From Pectobacterium peruviense (GTDB lineage: Bacteria; Pseudomonadota; Gammaproteobacteria; Enterobacterales; Enterobacteriaceae): a stretch of 44,210 nucleotides of DNA. Numbering within the stretch: position 1 is the first letter of the stretch; each line of letters opens with the position of its first letter. The DNA is taken from assembly GCF_002847345.1 (NCBI RefSeq), contig NZ_LXFV01000045.1, forward strand, positions 1 through 44,210, given 5' to 3'. A program made the position numbers and the translations under genes. Below the pieces are notes generated by a model. The model worked only from the letters and a program-made list of their open reading frames with translations. It was not told the DNA's origin and made no database searches. Positions 34,707-43,582 of this stretch are shown piece by piece.

Positions 34707-35822
34707 TCACTTTAACAATAATGAAGTAAAAACAGAAATAACATTGTCATGTTCAACTTCACTTAGACCAGGGTATATTGGTAAACATAATACAGAGTTA
34801 GCTAAGAAATCCGCTTCTGATAAATTATTCACATTCGCACTATCAAAACCACGATACATTGGAAATGAGCTGATCAATGGATAAAAATATCGTCGAGTTA
34901 AAACCCCAACATCCTTCATCAATGCATAGATTTCATCTCGCTTATATATAACATCTTTATCAAAAAAAACTGGGAAATATGAATAATTCCACTCGGTATT
35001 TTTAGGTATATTTATCATCCTAATACTCGGATATTTTTTTAATCGTTCATAGTATCGTAGATAAATCTCCTTCCTCTTCAACAAGGCATCATCGATATGT
35101 TTTAGTTGTAGGAGACCAAACGCTGCCTGAACCTCATTCATTTTCCCATTGATGCCTGGTGCGACTACAGTAACTTCATCAGCGAAGCCAAAATTTTTCA
35201 GATAATCAATGCGTTTTTTAGTCTTGGCATCTTGAGAAATAATTGCGCCGCCTTCAATGGTATTGAAAACTTTCGTCGCATGAAAACTAAGAATAGATAA
35301 ATCACCATGATTTAAAATGCTGTAATCATCTTTCTTCACACCAAATGCATGGGCCGCATCATAGATAACCTTTAGCCCATAGTTATCTGCAATCGCTTGA
35401 ATACGATCAACATCTGCAGGGATACCATAACAATGAACAGGCATAATAGCCGAAGTATTTGACGTAATAGCTTGCTCAATCTTATCAGCATCTAGGTTAC
35501 ACGTCAGAGGATCAATATCTACAAATACGGGTTTTAATCCATTCCACAAAAGTGAATGTGAGGTGGCCACAAAAGAATAAGGGGTAGTAATAACTTCACC
35601 GGTAATGCGTAATGTCTGCAATGCCGTCAATAGTGCTAAGGTGCCATTTGAAAAAAGACTGATATACTTAACCCCTAAGTATTTTGCCAGTTCATCTTCA
35701 AGTTGATCATGTAAAGGCCCGCCATTCGTTAATCTTTTATTTTCCCATATCTTTTCCAAGTAAGGGATAAATTCTTCAAGTGGAGGAAGTAGTGGACTGG
35801 TAACATATATCTCATTTTTCAT
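34707..35822 (-). CDS. DegT/DnrJ-family sugar aminotransferase, VioA-like
   Basis: A 371-residue PLP-dependent NDP-sugar aminotransferase. LTNGGPLHDQLEDELAKYLG and SLFSNGTLALLTALQ begin the fold; Asp155 (VIYDAAHAFG) contacts the PLP ring nitrogen; the Schiff-base Lys184 lies in SFHATKVFNTIEGGAI. The similarity is best with VioA/QdtB-type enzymes that aminate dTDP-4-keto-6-deoxyglucose at C4 to give dTDP-viosamine (Qui4N). It starts at ATG 35822, 22 bp after the 1166-aa glycosyltransferase, and is probably cotranscribed. The next gene is a matching formyltransferase. rmlA and rmlB, needed for the precursor, are not in the window. Confidence 0.9.
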   Translation of the reverse strand: MKNEIYVTSPLLPPLEEFIPYLEKIWENKRLTNGGPLHDQLEDELAKYLGVKYISLFSNGTLALLTALQTLRITGEVITTPYSFVATSHSLLWNGLKPVFVDIDPLTCNLDADKIEQAITSNTSAIMPVHCYGIPADVDRIQAIADNYGLKVIYDAAHAFGVKKDDYSILNHGDLSILSFHATKVFNTIEGGAIISQDAKTKKRIDYLKNFGFADEVTVVAPGINGKMNEVQAAFGLLQLKHIDDALLKRKEIYLRYYERLKKYPSIRMINIPKNTEWNYSYFPVFFDKDVIYKRDEIYALMKDVGVLTRRYFYPLISSFPMYRGFDSANVNNLSEADFLANSVLCLPIYPGLSEVEHDNVISVFTSLLLK

Positions 35823-35844
35823 AAACAGCCTTTAACGTAATAAA

Positions 35845-38800
35845 TTATCGTGGCAACCAATTTTTCTTTATAATTTCCGATTTATTTTGATTAAGCATCC
35901 AGTTCTCTTGAACTTCACTTTTCAACACAGCGCCAACTTTCCTAACCGAATTAACATCATGAACATACTGACTCATTGCAGCAGACCAGTCTTTATATCT
36001 ATTTTTCGCAAAGTTAACGGAAAGATTACCTTTGTAACATAGAACATCGCTGCATATAACTGGTATACCACATATACCAAACTCTAACAGGCGAATATTA
36101 CTGCGAGCTCGATTAGCATTATTATCAACCAGCGGTGCTATTGCAAAGTCGAGATTGAGCAAAGCTAGCTGTTGAGGGTAATGAGTAAAACCGTGATAGC
36201 GATGATATTCGTGAATAAAAGGTTTCAGTTTAGGAGGATAGGCCCCTAGAAATACCCATGTAACGAGATGAGAAAAATCGCGGATAACGTTAGAGACTAA
36301 CTCAATATCTTCATCATTGAGATCAAACGTTACACATCCAACCCGTGGTTTTTCGCTAACCCTTCCGGTCAAGACCAGATCATTCCAAAAATGAGGTAAA
36401 TATGTAGGCAAAATTTTAATATCGTGATGCATTCTGCCATATTGCTCAGCTAACACTTCAGAACCTACAATCACTCTATCAAAAGGAGCTAAATCTTCTT
36501 TTACTTTTTTCAAGTGCTCTTTTTTATTTTTAATATCATAAAATTTATTTGATTCATAATAATTCATATCATAAATAGAAAAACAATCTTTTATCGATTT
36601 GAAATCGGTTATTTTCCCACTTTTAATATAGTTCTGTGTGATAATTACATCAGGCTCTATTTGTAAAAAATCAGATATAACGAGAGATTCTGAAGCAACG
36701 GCTCCGTCAACCATTCCATGGTATCGCATGTTATAAAAAGGTTCTTCTAAACGATATCTCTCCATCGAATTGCTACCGCCAGAAAACACCATTACACGAG
36801 ACAGTCGTTGAGGCTCTGGCGATAACTCACACGGTCTGAGATTTTTTTCTATTCTATAACATTGAGTTAATGACAAGTTCTTATTATATGTAGGATCATT
36901 AGCAATCACCCCTCCCCACTTGTGGTAAATAACTCTCTCTTGCTCCGAGCACGTTTCTTTGCTCTTGTCATTTTTTTCTGGAGACAAGTCAGTCGCAACA
37001 ATAGAATAAGGAGTCCAAACGGAAAGATAACCCGCCTCACGAATTTTTAGACTTAAATCGATATCAGCAAGATATCCCTCTGTCAGCGACTCATCTATTC
37101 CACCAACATCGTGATAAATAGAACGTCTTATAAGTAAACACAATGAGGGAAGCGCGCTATAATTTTGTTCTATTGATAAACGGTTCATATAACCCGAATC
37201 TGAATAGTGGCTCCCAACGAAAGGCGTTTCCGCTACACCATTGAGCCCAAGAATCATGCCTGCTGAATAAATTTTCTCATTTAGATTAATTACCTTGCTG
37301 CCAACACACCCAACATCATCACGCAGGCAATGATTAACTAAATTTTCCAGCCATTCATCGTGCGCTGGAAAAACTGCAACATCAAGCAAGAGAAGATAAT
37401 CACCCGATGCTTGATTAGCAGCAATATTGTTAAGCTTAGCGCGACTTTCATGATGTGGAAATATAATGGTTTTTATTCTATTAGGATCAATTTTACTGAC
37501 TTCTTCCAACCAGTAACGATTCTCTTCAATCTCAGCATAGCAACTTAGAATCAAAATTTCATAATTGGTATATTTAGATTTTTCCAGCAGTCCCATCACA
37601 CAGCGTTGCAATACATTGATATCACCGTTATCGATGATAAAGATACTAATTTTAGGCAAATCTTTGTTATGGCCATAAACAACCCGATACCCACCTGATG
37701 AATTAGGTAAAATCAAGCTATTCACATAACCTTTTGCGTTTAAGTAGTTACTGATCAGTTGCTCTACTTTGCTATTATCTAATTCTTTTCTTGACCCACT
37801 AACTAACAACGGTTCAGGGAAATGACCGATGCTCCCCTTTCCTTTCTCTGTAATCAAACGTATCAGAACGTCAAAATCAAAGCAGTCAGAGGAAATGTCA
37901 TTGTAATAATTCGTATCTATAAAAATACTTTTATGGAAGAAACAGCCAACAAAAAAAGCACTTGGGAAACCAAGAAAGTAATCAATACTAAAATCTGGTA
38001 AAAAAGCAGACTCTAATTCACCACAATCATTAATGAATATTTTGTCAGGGTAGACTGCGCTGTAGTCACTTTCTTTATTTAAGAAGCATATTGCAGAAAA
38101 AAAGCTGTCTGCGATGAATGTAACTCCCGCGCTCACATACTGAAACCAGTTAACACTCTGCTGCATCGCTATATTTTTTATAGTAGAGTGTAGTTTTTCT
38201 GTTTCGCATAATGAAACCCAAGATTCAAAATCTTTAGAAAAAATATATTCCCCATTGGTAAAAATAACACAGCGTAATCTTGAATACACCTCCTTTACAG
38301 GCAATAAAGATTCTAATGTAGTTAAAACCTCACGCCAAGATTCCGAACGATCATAGATGCAAATATAAATAGCTTGAGGTGATACTAATTCATCAATATT
38401 TTTAGAAACTAGGGTGACTTTTTCCGGAGGAAACGCCCTCTGTTCAACCCATCCCGCTATATTTTCTTTACAATTATTATAATAACTCTGCGCTTTATCT
38501 TGTGTAAGACCCAGAAAATTGAAAAATTGTTGATTGGATACACTATCCAATCCTTCATAAAACTCTCTATATTTATAAAGACTCGCCCTTGCCCGAGCCA
38601 ATTCATTCGGGGAATCATCCCAGGCAACATCGGCATTACCCACATCTTTAGACGTTTTCTCCGTGATAGCGTATTTTTCATACCCAATGGCAACTTTTGC
38701 AACCACGGGACAACCACATAATCCAGCTAAAAAACAGGTGCCAGATGTTTCATAGGAATACATAACTCGCCCACGCTTAAGGACTTTAGCAAGTTCATTC

Positions 38801-39345
38801 AGCGATAATGGCTGCTCCATCGATAAGACCGTTATATTCTCGGGCAACGTTGAAAAATCGACAGAACTCCGTGGAACTCGGTTTAAATACAACAGGTCAA
38901 GATCTTTCTCTGTAGCATCATCGCAAAACACTGACAAATCATAAGTTGAGATCATCAGTAAATTCACATTCGCTTCATTTTCAGCAAATTCTTGTCGATA
39001 AAAGAAAAAGAGGTCATCCTCACCAGCATTAATACTGTTGCCGTTCAGGACACCCTCTCTATTCAGCATATACCTGACACAGAGAGGCGCTTCCAGAGGG
39101 TTACCTGACTCTATTTCAGGGTAAACCGCGATGAATATTTCTCCAGAGTCTTTATACTCGTTAAATTTACCAGACGTTAATTTCGGTGTATTCCATTCAG
39201 GATTGGTTATAGGAGAAACAATATATGCCTCTCCCCCATGTTGGTTAATAAGATGGCAAAGGCGATGCATAACCTGAATCCCAAGAGAGGATTCAATATA
39301 ACCTGGAACAGTAATTACATAAGGATATTTAAATTTTTTACTCAT
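35845..39345 (-). CDS. Giant multidomain glycosyltransferase, GT2 module degenerate
   Basis: A 1166-residue protein with four apparent modules: an N-terminal GT-B-like region (about 1-300, with GRVMYSYETSGTCFLAGLCG), a weak GT2-like module (325-545), a second GT2-like module (565-790), and a C-terminal GT4-like domain (845-1166, with RARSNIRLLEFGICGIPVIC). The layout parallels the 1227-aa gene upstream. In the second GT2 module the usual nucleotide- and metal-binding aspartates are gone: ILILSCYAEI replaces LLIVDNQSTE, and LLLLDVAVFP replaces LLFLNNDTEI, although YLADIDLSLKIREAGY is kept. The start ATG has AGGAT. DNA is AT-rich. The likely role is in flagellin glycosylation, as for Fgt1/Fgt2-type proteins, by architecture and place. 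Confidence 0.85.
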   Translation of the reverse strand: MSKKFKYPYVITVPGYIESSLGIQVMHRLCHLINQHGGEAYIVSPITNPEWNTPKLTSGKFNEYKDSGEIFIAVYPEIESGNPLEAPLCVRYMLNREGVLNGNSINAGEDDLFFFYRQEFAENEANVNLLMISTYDLSVFCDDATEKDLDLLYLNRVPRSSVDFSTLPENITVLSMEQPLSLNELAKVLKRGRVMYSYETSGTCFLAGLCGCPVVAKVAIGYEKYAITEKTSKDVGNADVAWDDSPNELARARASLYKYREFYEGLDSVSNQQFFNFLGLTQDKAQSYYNNCKENIAGWVEQRAFPPEKVTLVSKNIDELVSPQAIYICIYDRSESWREVLTTLESLLPVKEVYSRLRCVIFTNGEYIFSKDFESWVSLCETEKLHSTIKNIAMQQSVNWFQYVSAGVTFIADSFFSAICFLNKESDYSAVYPDKIFINDCGELESAFLPDFSIDYFLGFPSAFFVGCFFHKSIFIDTNYYNDISSDCFDFDVLIRLITEKGKGSIGHFPEPLLVSGSRKELDNSKVEQLISNYLNAKGYVNSLILPNSSGGYRVVYGHNKDLPKISIFIIDNGDINVLQRCVMGLLEKSKYTNYEILILSCYAEIEENRYWLEEVSKIDPNRIKTIIFPHHESRAKLNNIAANQASGDYLLLLDVAVFPAHDEWLENLVNHCLRDDVGCVGSKVINLNEKIYSAGMILGLNGVAETPFVGSHYSDSGYMNRLSIEQNYSALPSLCLLIRRSIYHDVGGIDESLTEGYLADIDLSLKIREAGYLSVWTPYSIVATDLSPEKNDKSKETCSEQERVIYHKWGGVIANDPTYNKNLSLTQCYRIEKNLRPCELSPEPQRLSRVMVFSGGSNSMERYRLEEPFYNMRYHGMVDGAVASESLVISDFLQIEPDVIITQNYIKSGKITDFKSIKDCFSIYDMNYYESNKFYDIKNKKEHLKKVKEDLAPFDRVIVGSEVLAEQYGRMHHDIKILPTYLPHFWNDLVLTGRVSEKPRVGCVTFDLNDEDIELVSNVIRDFSHLVTWVFLGAYPPKLKPFIHEYHRYHGFTHYPQQLALLNLDFAIAPLVDNNANRARSNIRLLEFGICGIPVICSDVLCYKGNLSVNFAKNRYKDWSAAMSQYVHDVNSVRKVGAVLKSEVQENWMLNQNKSEIIKKNWLPR

Positions 39346-39490
39346 CGTTTATCCTAAAAATCAAACACTCATATATGCAGTTCACAAAAAATCTATTGTT
39401 ACTATCTAAAGCAGGGAAAGCTACCGCCCTTGGCTCTTCAGCAACCAATGCGCTATTACATCTTCATATTGTGTTTACCACGTTATCTCG

Positions 39491-42400
39491 CTATTTTGGT
39501 AACCAAGCCTGCAACCAATCAGTCAACCCATCACCTTCTAGCATCCAATCTTTATACACAGCATCTCTGAGCTCATCGCCCATTCTTGCAGTCGCATCCA
39601 TATCCGAGATGTGTATACGTATCGCATCTATCCAATCTTTAAAACGATTATCAACTCGCGTTACTGGCAGACCACAGCGGTAAGGTTCTATGTCAGTACA
39701 AATTACAGGAACCCCACACGCCCCTAGTTCCATGAGTCGTAAATTACTTTTGCATTCATTGAACAGATTATGTTCTAGCGGCACCAGTGCCAAATCGAGG
39801 TTCAGACTCGCTGTTTTTTGTGGGTAATATTCGATAGGGACACCGGCATGAAATTCACATTTCACACCTTCAGGTTTCATGCCCATGAAAACCCAGTCAA
39901 CTTCATCCTCTAACGCTTTCACTACCGAACGGAGAATAGCCAAATCACCTTTATGGCTACTTCCTCCAGCCCAACCAACCCGAGGTTTACGTCCTTGCTG
40001 GCGTAGGCTAGTTAACCCTTTCCACCAAGATGCAGGCAATCGGTTGTAAGCGACACGAATATCTGAGTGGTAAGCAGAATAAGCTTCGGCCAATGCTGGT
40101 GTAGAAACCACGACCCAATCGACAGATTCCAAAGAACGGCGGAAATTTTTAATTAATTGTTGTGAGAATGATTTCCTATTACCGCTATTGATCGGAACAT
40201 TAAGGATGTAGTCATCGAATTCTGCAACAATCGATGAACGTGTATATTTGCGATACTGTGCCACCATCTCTGGTGTCTGGGCCCCCGCGGCAGATTGAAC
40301 AATCACAACATCAGGTTCCATATCAACGGCATCGACCAATTTTGGCACGCCGTGTTTCAGCCCCCCTTCTATATGCATCTCTCGCTCTAATGCCTGAAAA
40401 GGGAAAATAACACGATAGTGTCCACACCCATGCCAATCACTATGGCTCCCAATAACCACAGGCAGCGGTCGCCCTGGTAATGCGCGTTGGCACCTTGCCA
40501 TTTCTGGCGTTAGAGAAAACCCTGGAGCATGTTTGCCATAAGCAGGGTGATAACAGGGATCGTTCGCTAACTGCGGTAACCAGCGGTCATAAAGTGAGTC
40601 AATATTTGATTGTTGCGGTAATGGTGGCAGCTTGAAATGCTGCTGTAATAAGCGCGACGCACCTCCTAGATGCATCACTTGAGCATCTGGCGTCCACACA
40701 ACCAGATATCCTTGTTGTCGTGCTTTAAGCGCAAGATCAACATCGCCAAAATAGGTAGGATATTGCTCCTCATCAAACCCACCAAGCTCAACATAAACGT
40801 CACGCCGCATCATCATGCAAGCCGCGCTAACCGCGCTTACGTTGTGAGTCGTGCGTAAACGACTCATATAACCTTTAGATTCCGCTCCCAACCCCTGAAA
40901 CGCAATCGCGGCACTATCATTCATACCTAATACGATGCCACCATGCTGAATTCGGCCATCATCAAACACCAGCTTAGCCCCAACAATGCCTACCTCAGGA
41001 CGTAGTGCATGATTTAATAGGGCATTCAACCAATCGCCATTCGTGATTTCTGTATCATTATTAAGGAAAAGTAGTACATCGCCTTTCGCTTTTTGAGCAG
41101 CAAAATTATTAATGGCAGAAAAATTAAATGGATGTGGCCACGACAAAACCTGAACTTGCGTTAACTCCATTGCAGAAAGTTGTCTTAAATATTGACAAGC
41201 CCCAGCCTCTGTCGACTGATTATCTACAATTAACAATTCATAGTTGAGGTATTGCGTACATTCCATAAGCGTTTCGATGCACCGGCTAATAACAGGTAGA
41301 TGATCGCGCGTAGGAATAATAATAGAAACAAGCGGCTTACTTAGGTGCTGATATTGAATATAGCATATCCCATCGTCATCGTTTGCTGAAACAACAGCAT
41401 CAACATGACAACGAGCAAGATGGCGTTGAATAATATCAGGGTAATATTGCGTCACCCCCTCACTGTGCAACCAATCGAACAGTGAATTTGTGGTATAAAC
41501 CAGTACTTCCGGAATGTGACCAATAGCCTGTGGCCCTTCTTGTTCTATCAGTTGCCAAATAACATCGTGCAGTTCAAGAGATTCACCAATAGAAGGAATT
41601 ATGCCTTGCTGGCGCAAAGTTGATGCATCAAGAGCTAAGTTTCGACCTATATAAGGGAAACTACGCAACATATCAATATTACATTCAGGCTTAAGCATTG
41701 GGTTTTCTGCTTTACCTTCTTTCATAATCGCTTCGTCAAAATAGAATGCTTTTGCCGAAGGAAAACGCAGGCGATGCTCAGCTAATAATAATGACGCATG
41801 TGGCAGTAAACGTTCGCCAGAACGTAAAACTAGCAGGTAAGATGCTGATGTTTTAGCGAGTACAACATTCAGTGGGCTTTCTTCAACCGAGTCAGATGAT
41901 AGCCATGTGACTGCCCCGTCAGCATCCGCGCAAATGAAATTATTAGAGGTCAATACATAGACCTCACTGGCTGCATAAAATTGTCCATGGATACTAGCTA
42001 ATGACGCATTTATGGCGTCTTTATCGTTAGATTGTGCCAGTATTGCAATGCCTATATTGCCAATTTCCGGATAGGCCTGAATAAACGCTTGCAATAAATC
42101 ACGACGCGCAGGGCTAATCAAGCGCTCACTTAACCACTTATCGACAGAATAAAAAGGCTTCGTTTTATCCTGTAAGGTTAAATTGTGAAGAGCAAGTCGT
42201 TGCAGTTCTTGATCGGTTATCGTTTTAAGCGTCGGTTCTGGCAAACTGCCAAGCAGTGATGGTAACGTATTTGATAACCGCCAGGATTCATTATAATAAC
42301 CTGAACGTTTCTGGGTATATTTAGCCGCTTGCTCATAACCCTTATAAATGTTTTCTGCTACTTCCTCTGAAGAAAGAGCTTTTCCGGCCGTTTCATTACG

Positions 42401-43174
42401 AAATACATTTCCTTCAATCAACTCGTCGGTAATATATCCGATGAAAAAATTGTCTTGATACAAATAGGCAGGTTTTCCTGCACATAGTGCATATTGTGCA
42501 ATAATTCCACTAGCAACAATAGCATCAAAATCAGTCACCACATTATTATGAACCCATTGGTCTCGATTCATAATTTCGCAAGCTATCGAAAACTTCTCCA
42601 GTTCACTTATCAATGCCTTGAGCATCGGTGTTGTTTCTTCCACGACAATAAGTATCTTTTTTAGGCTATTGTCATTTTCCGATGAAGAGTGATTGAAATA
42701 AAAATCAGGAGCAGAATGAGGAAACACGGATATCAGCGAGCTAGTTATCCCACTCTCATTCAAAAAATCAGTCAAACGCGGCAATGTGACTAACGCTCGA
42801 TCGCATAAGCGATTTTCAAGCAAAATATCAGCCGATGCGGCCTCTCGGCTATCCAATGACTGGTGATCGAATATGATATTCGTTGTAACGCCACCATTCA
42901 GAAATCTATCTAATATACTTGTGTTTAATGAAAAATACTGAATCCAGAATAGATCATAATGCTCGTTAAAAATATAACTGGTGTCGTCAGTGGCGAAAAT
43001 GTCTTTACCTGCAAATTTTTTCTCTATCAGAGTTTTTATGCGAACATCATATTGATGGCAATAGATATCTACACTCCAGCCGTTATCGATGAATCCACCA
43101 ATCAGATCCAAAATGGCCAGTGTTTCATCTCTGTAGTCGATAAGTTGAAGTGTGCTGATAAAGACGCGTGGCAT
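39491..43174 (-). CDS. Giant multidomain glycosyltransferase, GT2 module intact
   Basis: A 1227-residue protein. The N-terminal part (about 1-335) is GT-B-like. A first, degenerate GT2-like module (375-600) keeps the AFYFDEAIMKEGKAENPMLK and RSFPYIGRN features of tandem GT2 proteins. The second GT2 module (613-840) looks active: VSIIIPTRDHLPVISRCIET, LLIVDNQSTE, LLFLNNDTEITNGDWLNALL, GGFDEEQYPTYFGDVDLALK. The C-terminal domain (900-1227) is GT4-like with KSNLRLMELGACGVPVICTD. I prefer ATG 43174, with AAGG 10 bp upstream, over a TTG seven codons earlier. It lies directly downstream of fliC, which points to flagellin as the acceptor. Confidence 0.88.
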   Translation of the reverse strand: MPRVFISTLQLIDYRDETLAILDLIGGFIDNGWSVDIYCHQYDVRIKTLIEKKFAGKDIFATDDTSYIFNEHYDLFWIQYFSLNTSILDRFLNGGVTTNIIFDHQSLDSREAASADILLENRLCDRALVTLPRLTDFLNESGITSSLISVFPHSAPDFYFNHSSSENDNSLKKILIVVEETTPMLKALISELEKFSIACEIMNRDQWVHNNVVTDFDAIVASGIIAQYALCAGKPAYLYQDNFFIGYITDELIEGNVFRNETAGKALSSEEVAENIYKGYEQAAKYTQKRSGYYNESWRLSNTLPSLLGSLPEPTLKTITDQELQRLALHNLTLQDKTKPFYSVDKWLSERLISPARRDLLQAFIQAYPEIGNIGIAILAQSNDKDAINASLASIHGQFYAASEVYVLTSNNFICADADGAVTWLSSDSVEESPLNVVLAKTSASYLLVLRSGERLLPHASLLLAEHRLRFPSAKAFYFDEAIMKEGKAENPMLKPECNIDMLRSFPYIGRNLALDASTLRQQGIIPSIGESLELHDVIWQLIEQEGPQAIGHIPEVLVYTTNSLFDWLHSEGVTQYYPDIIQRHLARCHVDAVVSANDDDGICYIQYQHLSKPLVSIIIPTRDHLPVISRCIETLMECTQYLNYELLIVDNQSTEAGACQYLRQLSAMELTQVQVLSWPHPFNFSAINNFAAQKAKGDVLLFLNNDTEITNGDWLNALLNHALRPEVGIVGAKLVFDDGRIQHGGIVLGMNDSAAIAFQGLGAESKGYMSRLRTTHNVSAVSAACMMMRRDVYVELGGFDEEQYPTYFGDVDLALKARQQGYLVVWTPDAQVMHLGGASRLLQQHFKLPPLPQQSNIDSLYDRWLPQLANDPCYHPAYGKHAPGFSLTPEMARCQRALPGRPLPVVIGSHSDWHGCGHYRVIFPFQALEREMHIEGGLKHGVPKLVDAVDMEPDVVIVQSAAGAQTPEMVAQYRKYTRSSIVAEFDDYILNVPINSGNRKSFSQQLIKNFRRSLESVDWVVVSTPALAEAYSAYHSDIRVAYNRLPASWWKGLTSLRQQGRKPRVGWAGGSSHKGDLAILRSVVKALEDEVDWVFMGMKPEGVKCEFHAGVPIEYYPQKTASLNLDLALVPLEHNLFNECKSNLRLMELGACGVPVICTDIEPYRCGLPVTRVDNRFKDWIDAIRIHISDMDATARMGDELRDAVYKDWMLEGDGLTDWLQAWLPK

Positions 43175-43195
43175 AGAAAGGAGCCTTGTAGACAA

Positions 43196-43530
43196 AACAG
43201 ATATATAAATACTTCCATTTTAAGGCTAGAAAATCAAACTAAACGATAAATAAACCAATCAATTACCATGCTATTTAAAGCATTAGAATCAAAACTGCAA
43301 CTTCCTCTCCTGACAACTTTACTGGAATCTACTTTTTTATTGCCTGCATTACCTAATCGCATGATAAATAATCATTTATAGCTATTTTTAAAACCAGAAA
43401 CAGGAAAAAACTTGCTCAAAAGGTACATATACCAAATTGAAAGGCAAAAAAACGGAGGAAATTAAGATAGAAGAATCATGAAGATACTATTAAAAACTCA
43501 AGAAAGTACCGAGACATTGGAGCGACTGAT
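43196..43530. other. Intergenic region between fliC and the glycosyltransferases
   Basis: About 335 bp, AT-rich, with no gene. Because a terminator follows fliC, a promoter for the large glycosyltransferase genes is expected here. I could not fix one with confidence and see no sigma-28 consensus facing left. Confidence 0.45.
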
Positions 43531-43563
43531 AAATTTAACCCGGCACATGGCCGGGTTAAATTT
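43531..43563 (-). terminator. Terminator after fliC
   Basis: A perfect 14-bp stem: AAATTTAACCCGGC (43531-43544) with GCCGGGTTAAATTT (43550-43563). It ends in U-rich sequence when read leftward and lies 20 bp past the fliC stop. Confidence 0.9.
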
Positions 43564-43582
43564 CATGCCATATTGCTTACGA

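Noticed and set aside
39375-39683. 102-codon rightward frame between the two giant transferases
   Set aside because: It overlaps the 3' end of the 1227-aa gene in antisense and carries no recognisable motif.
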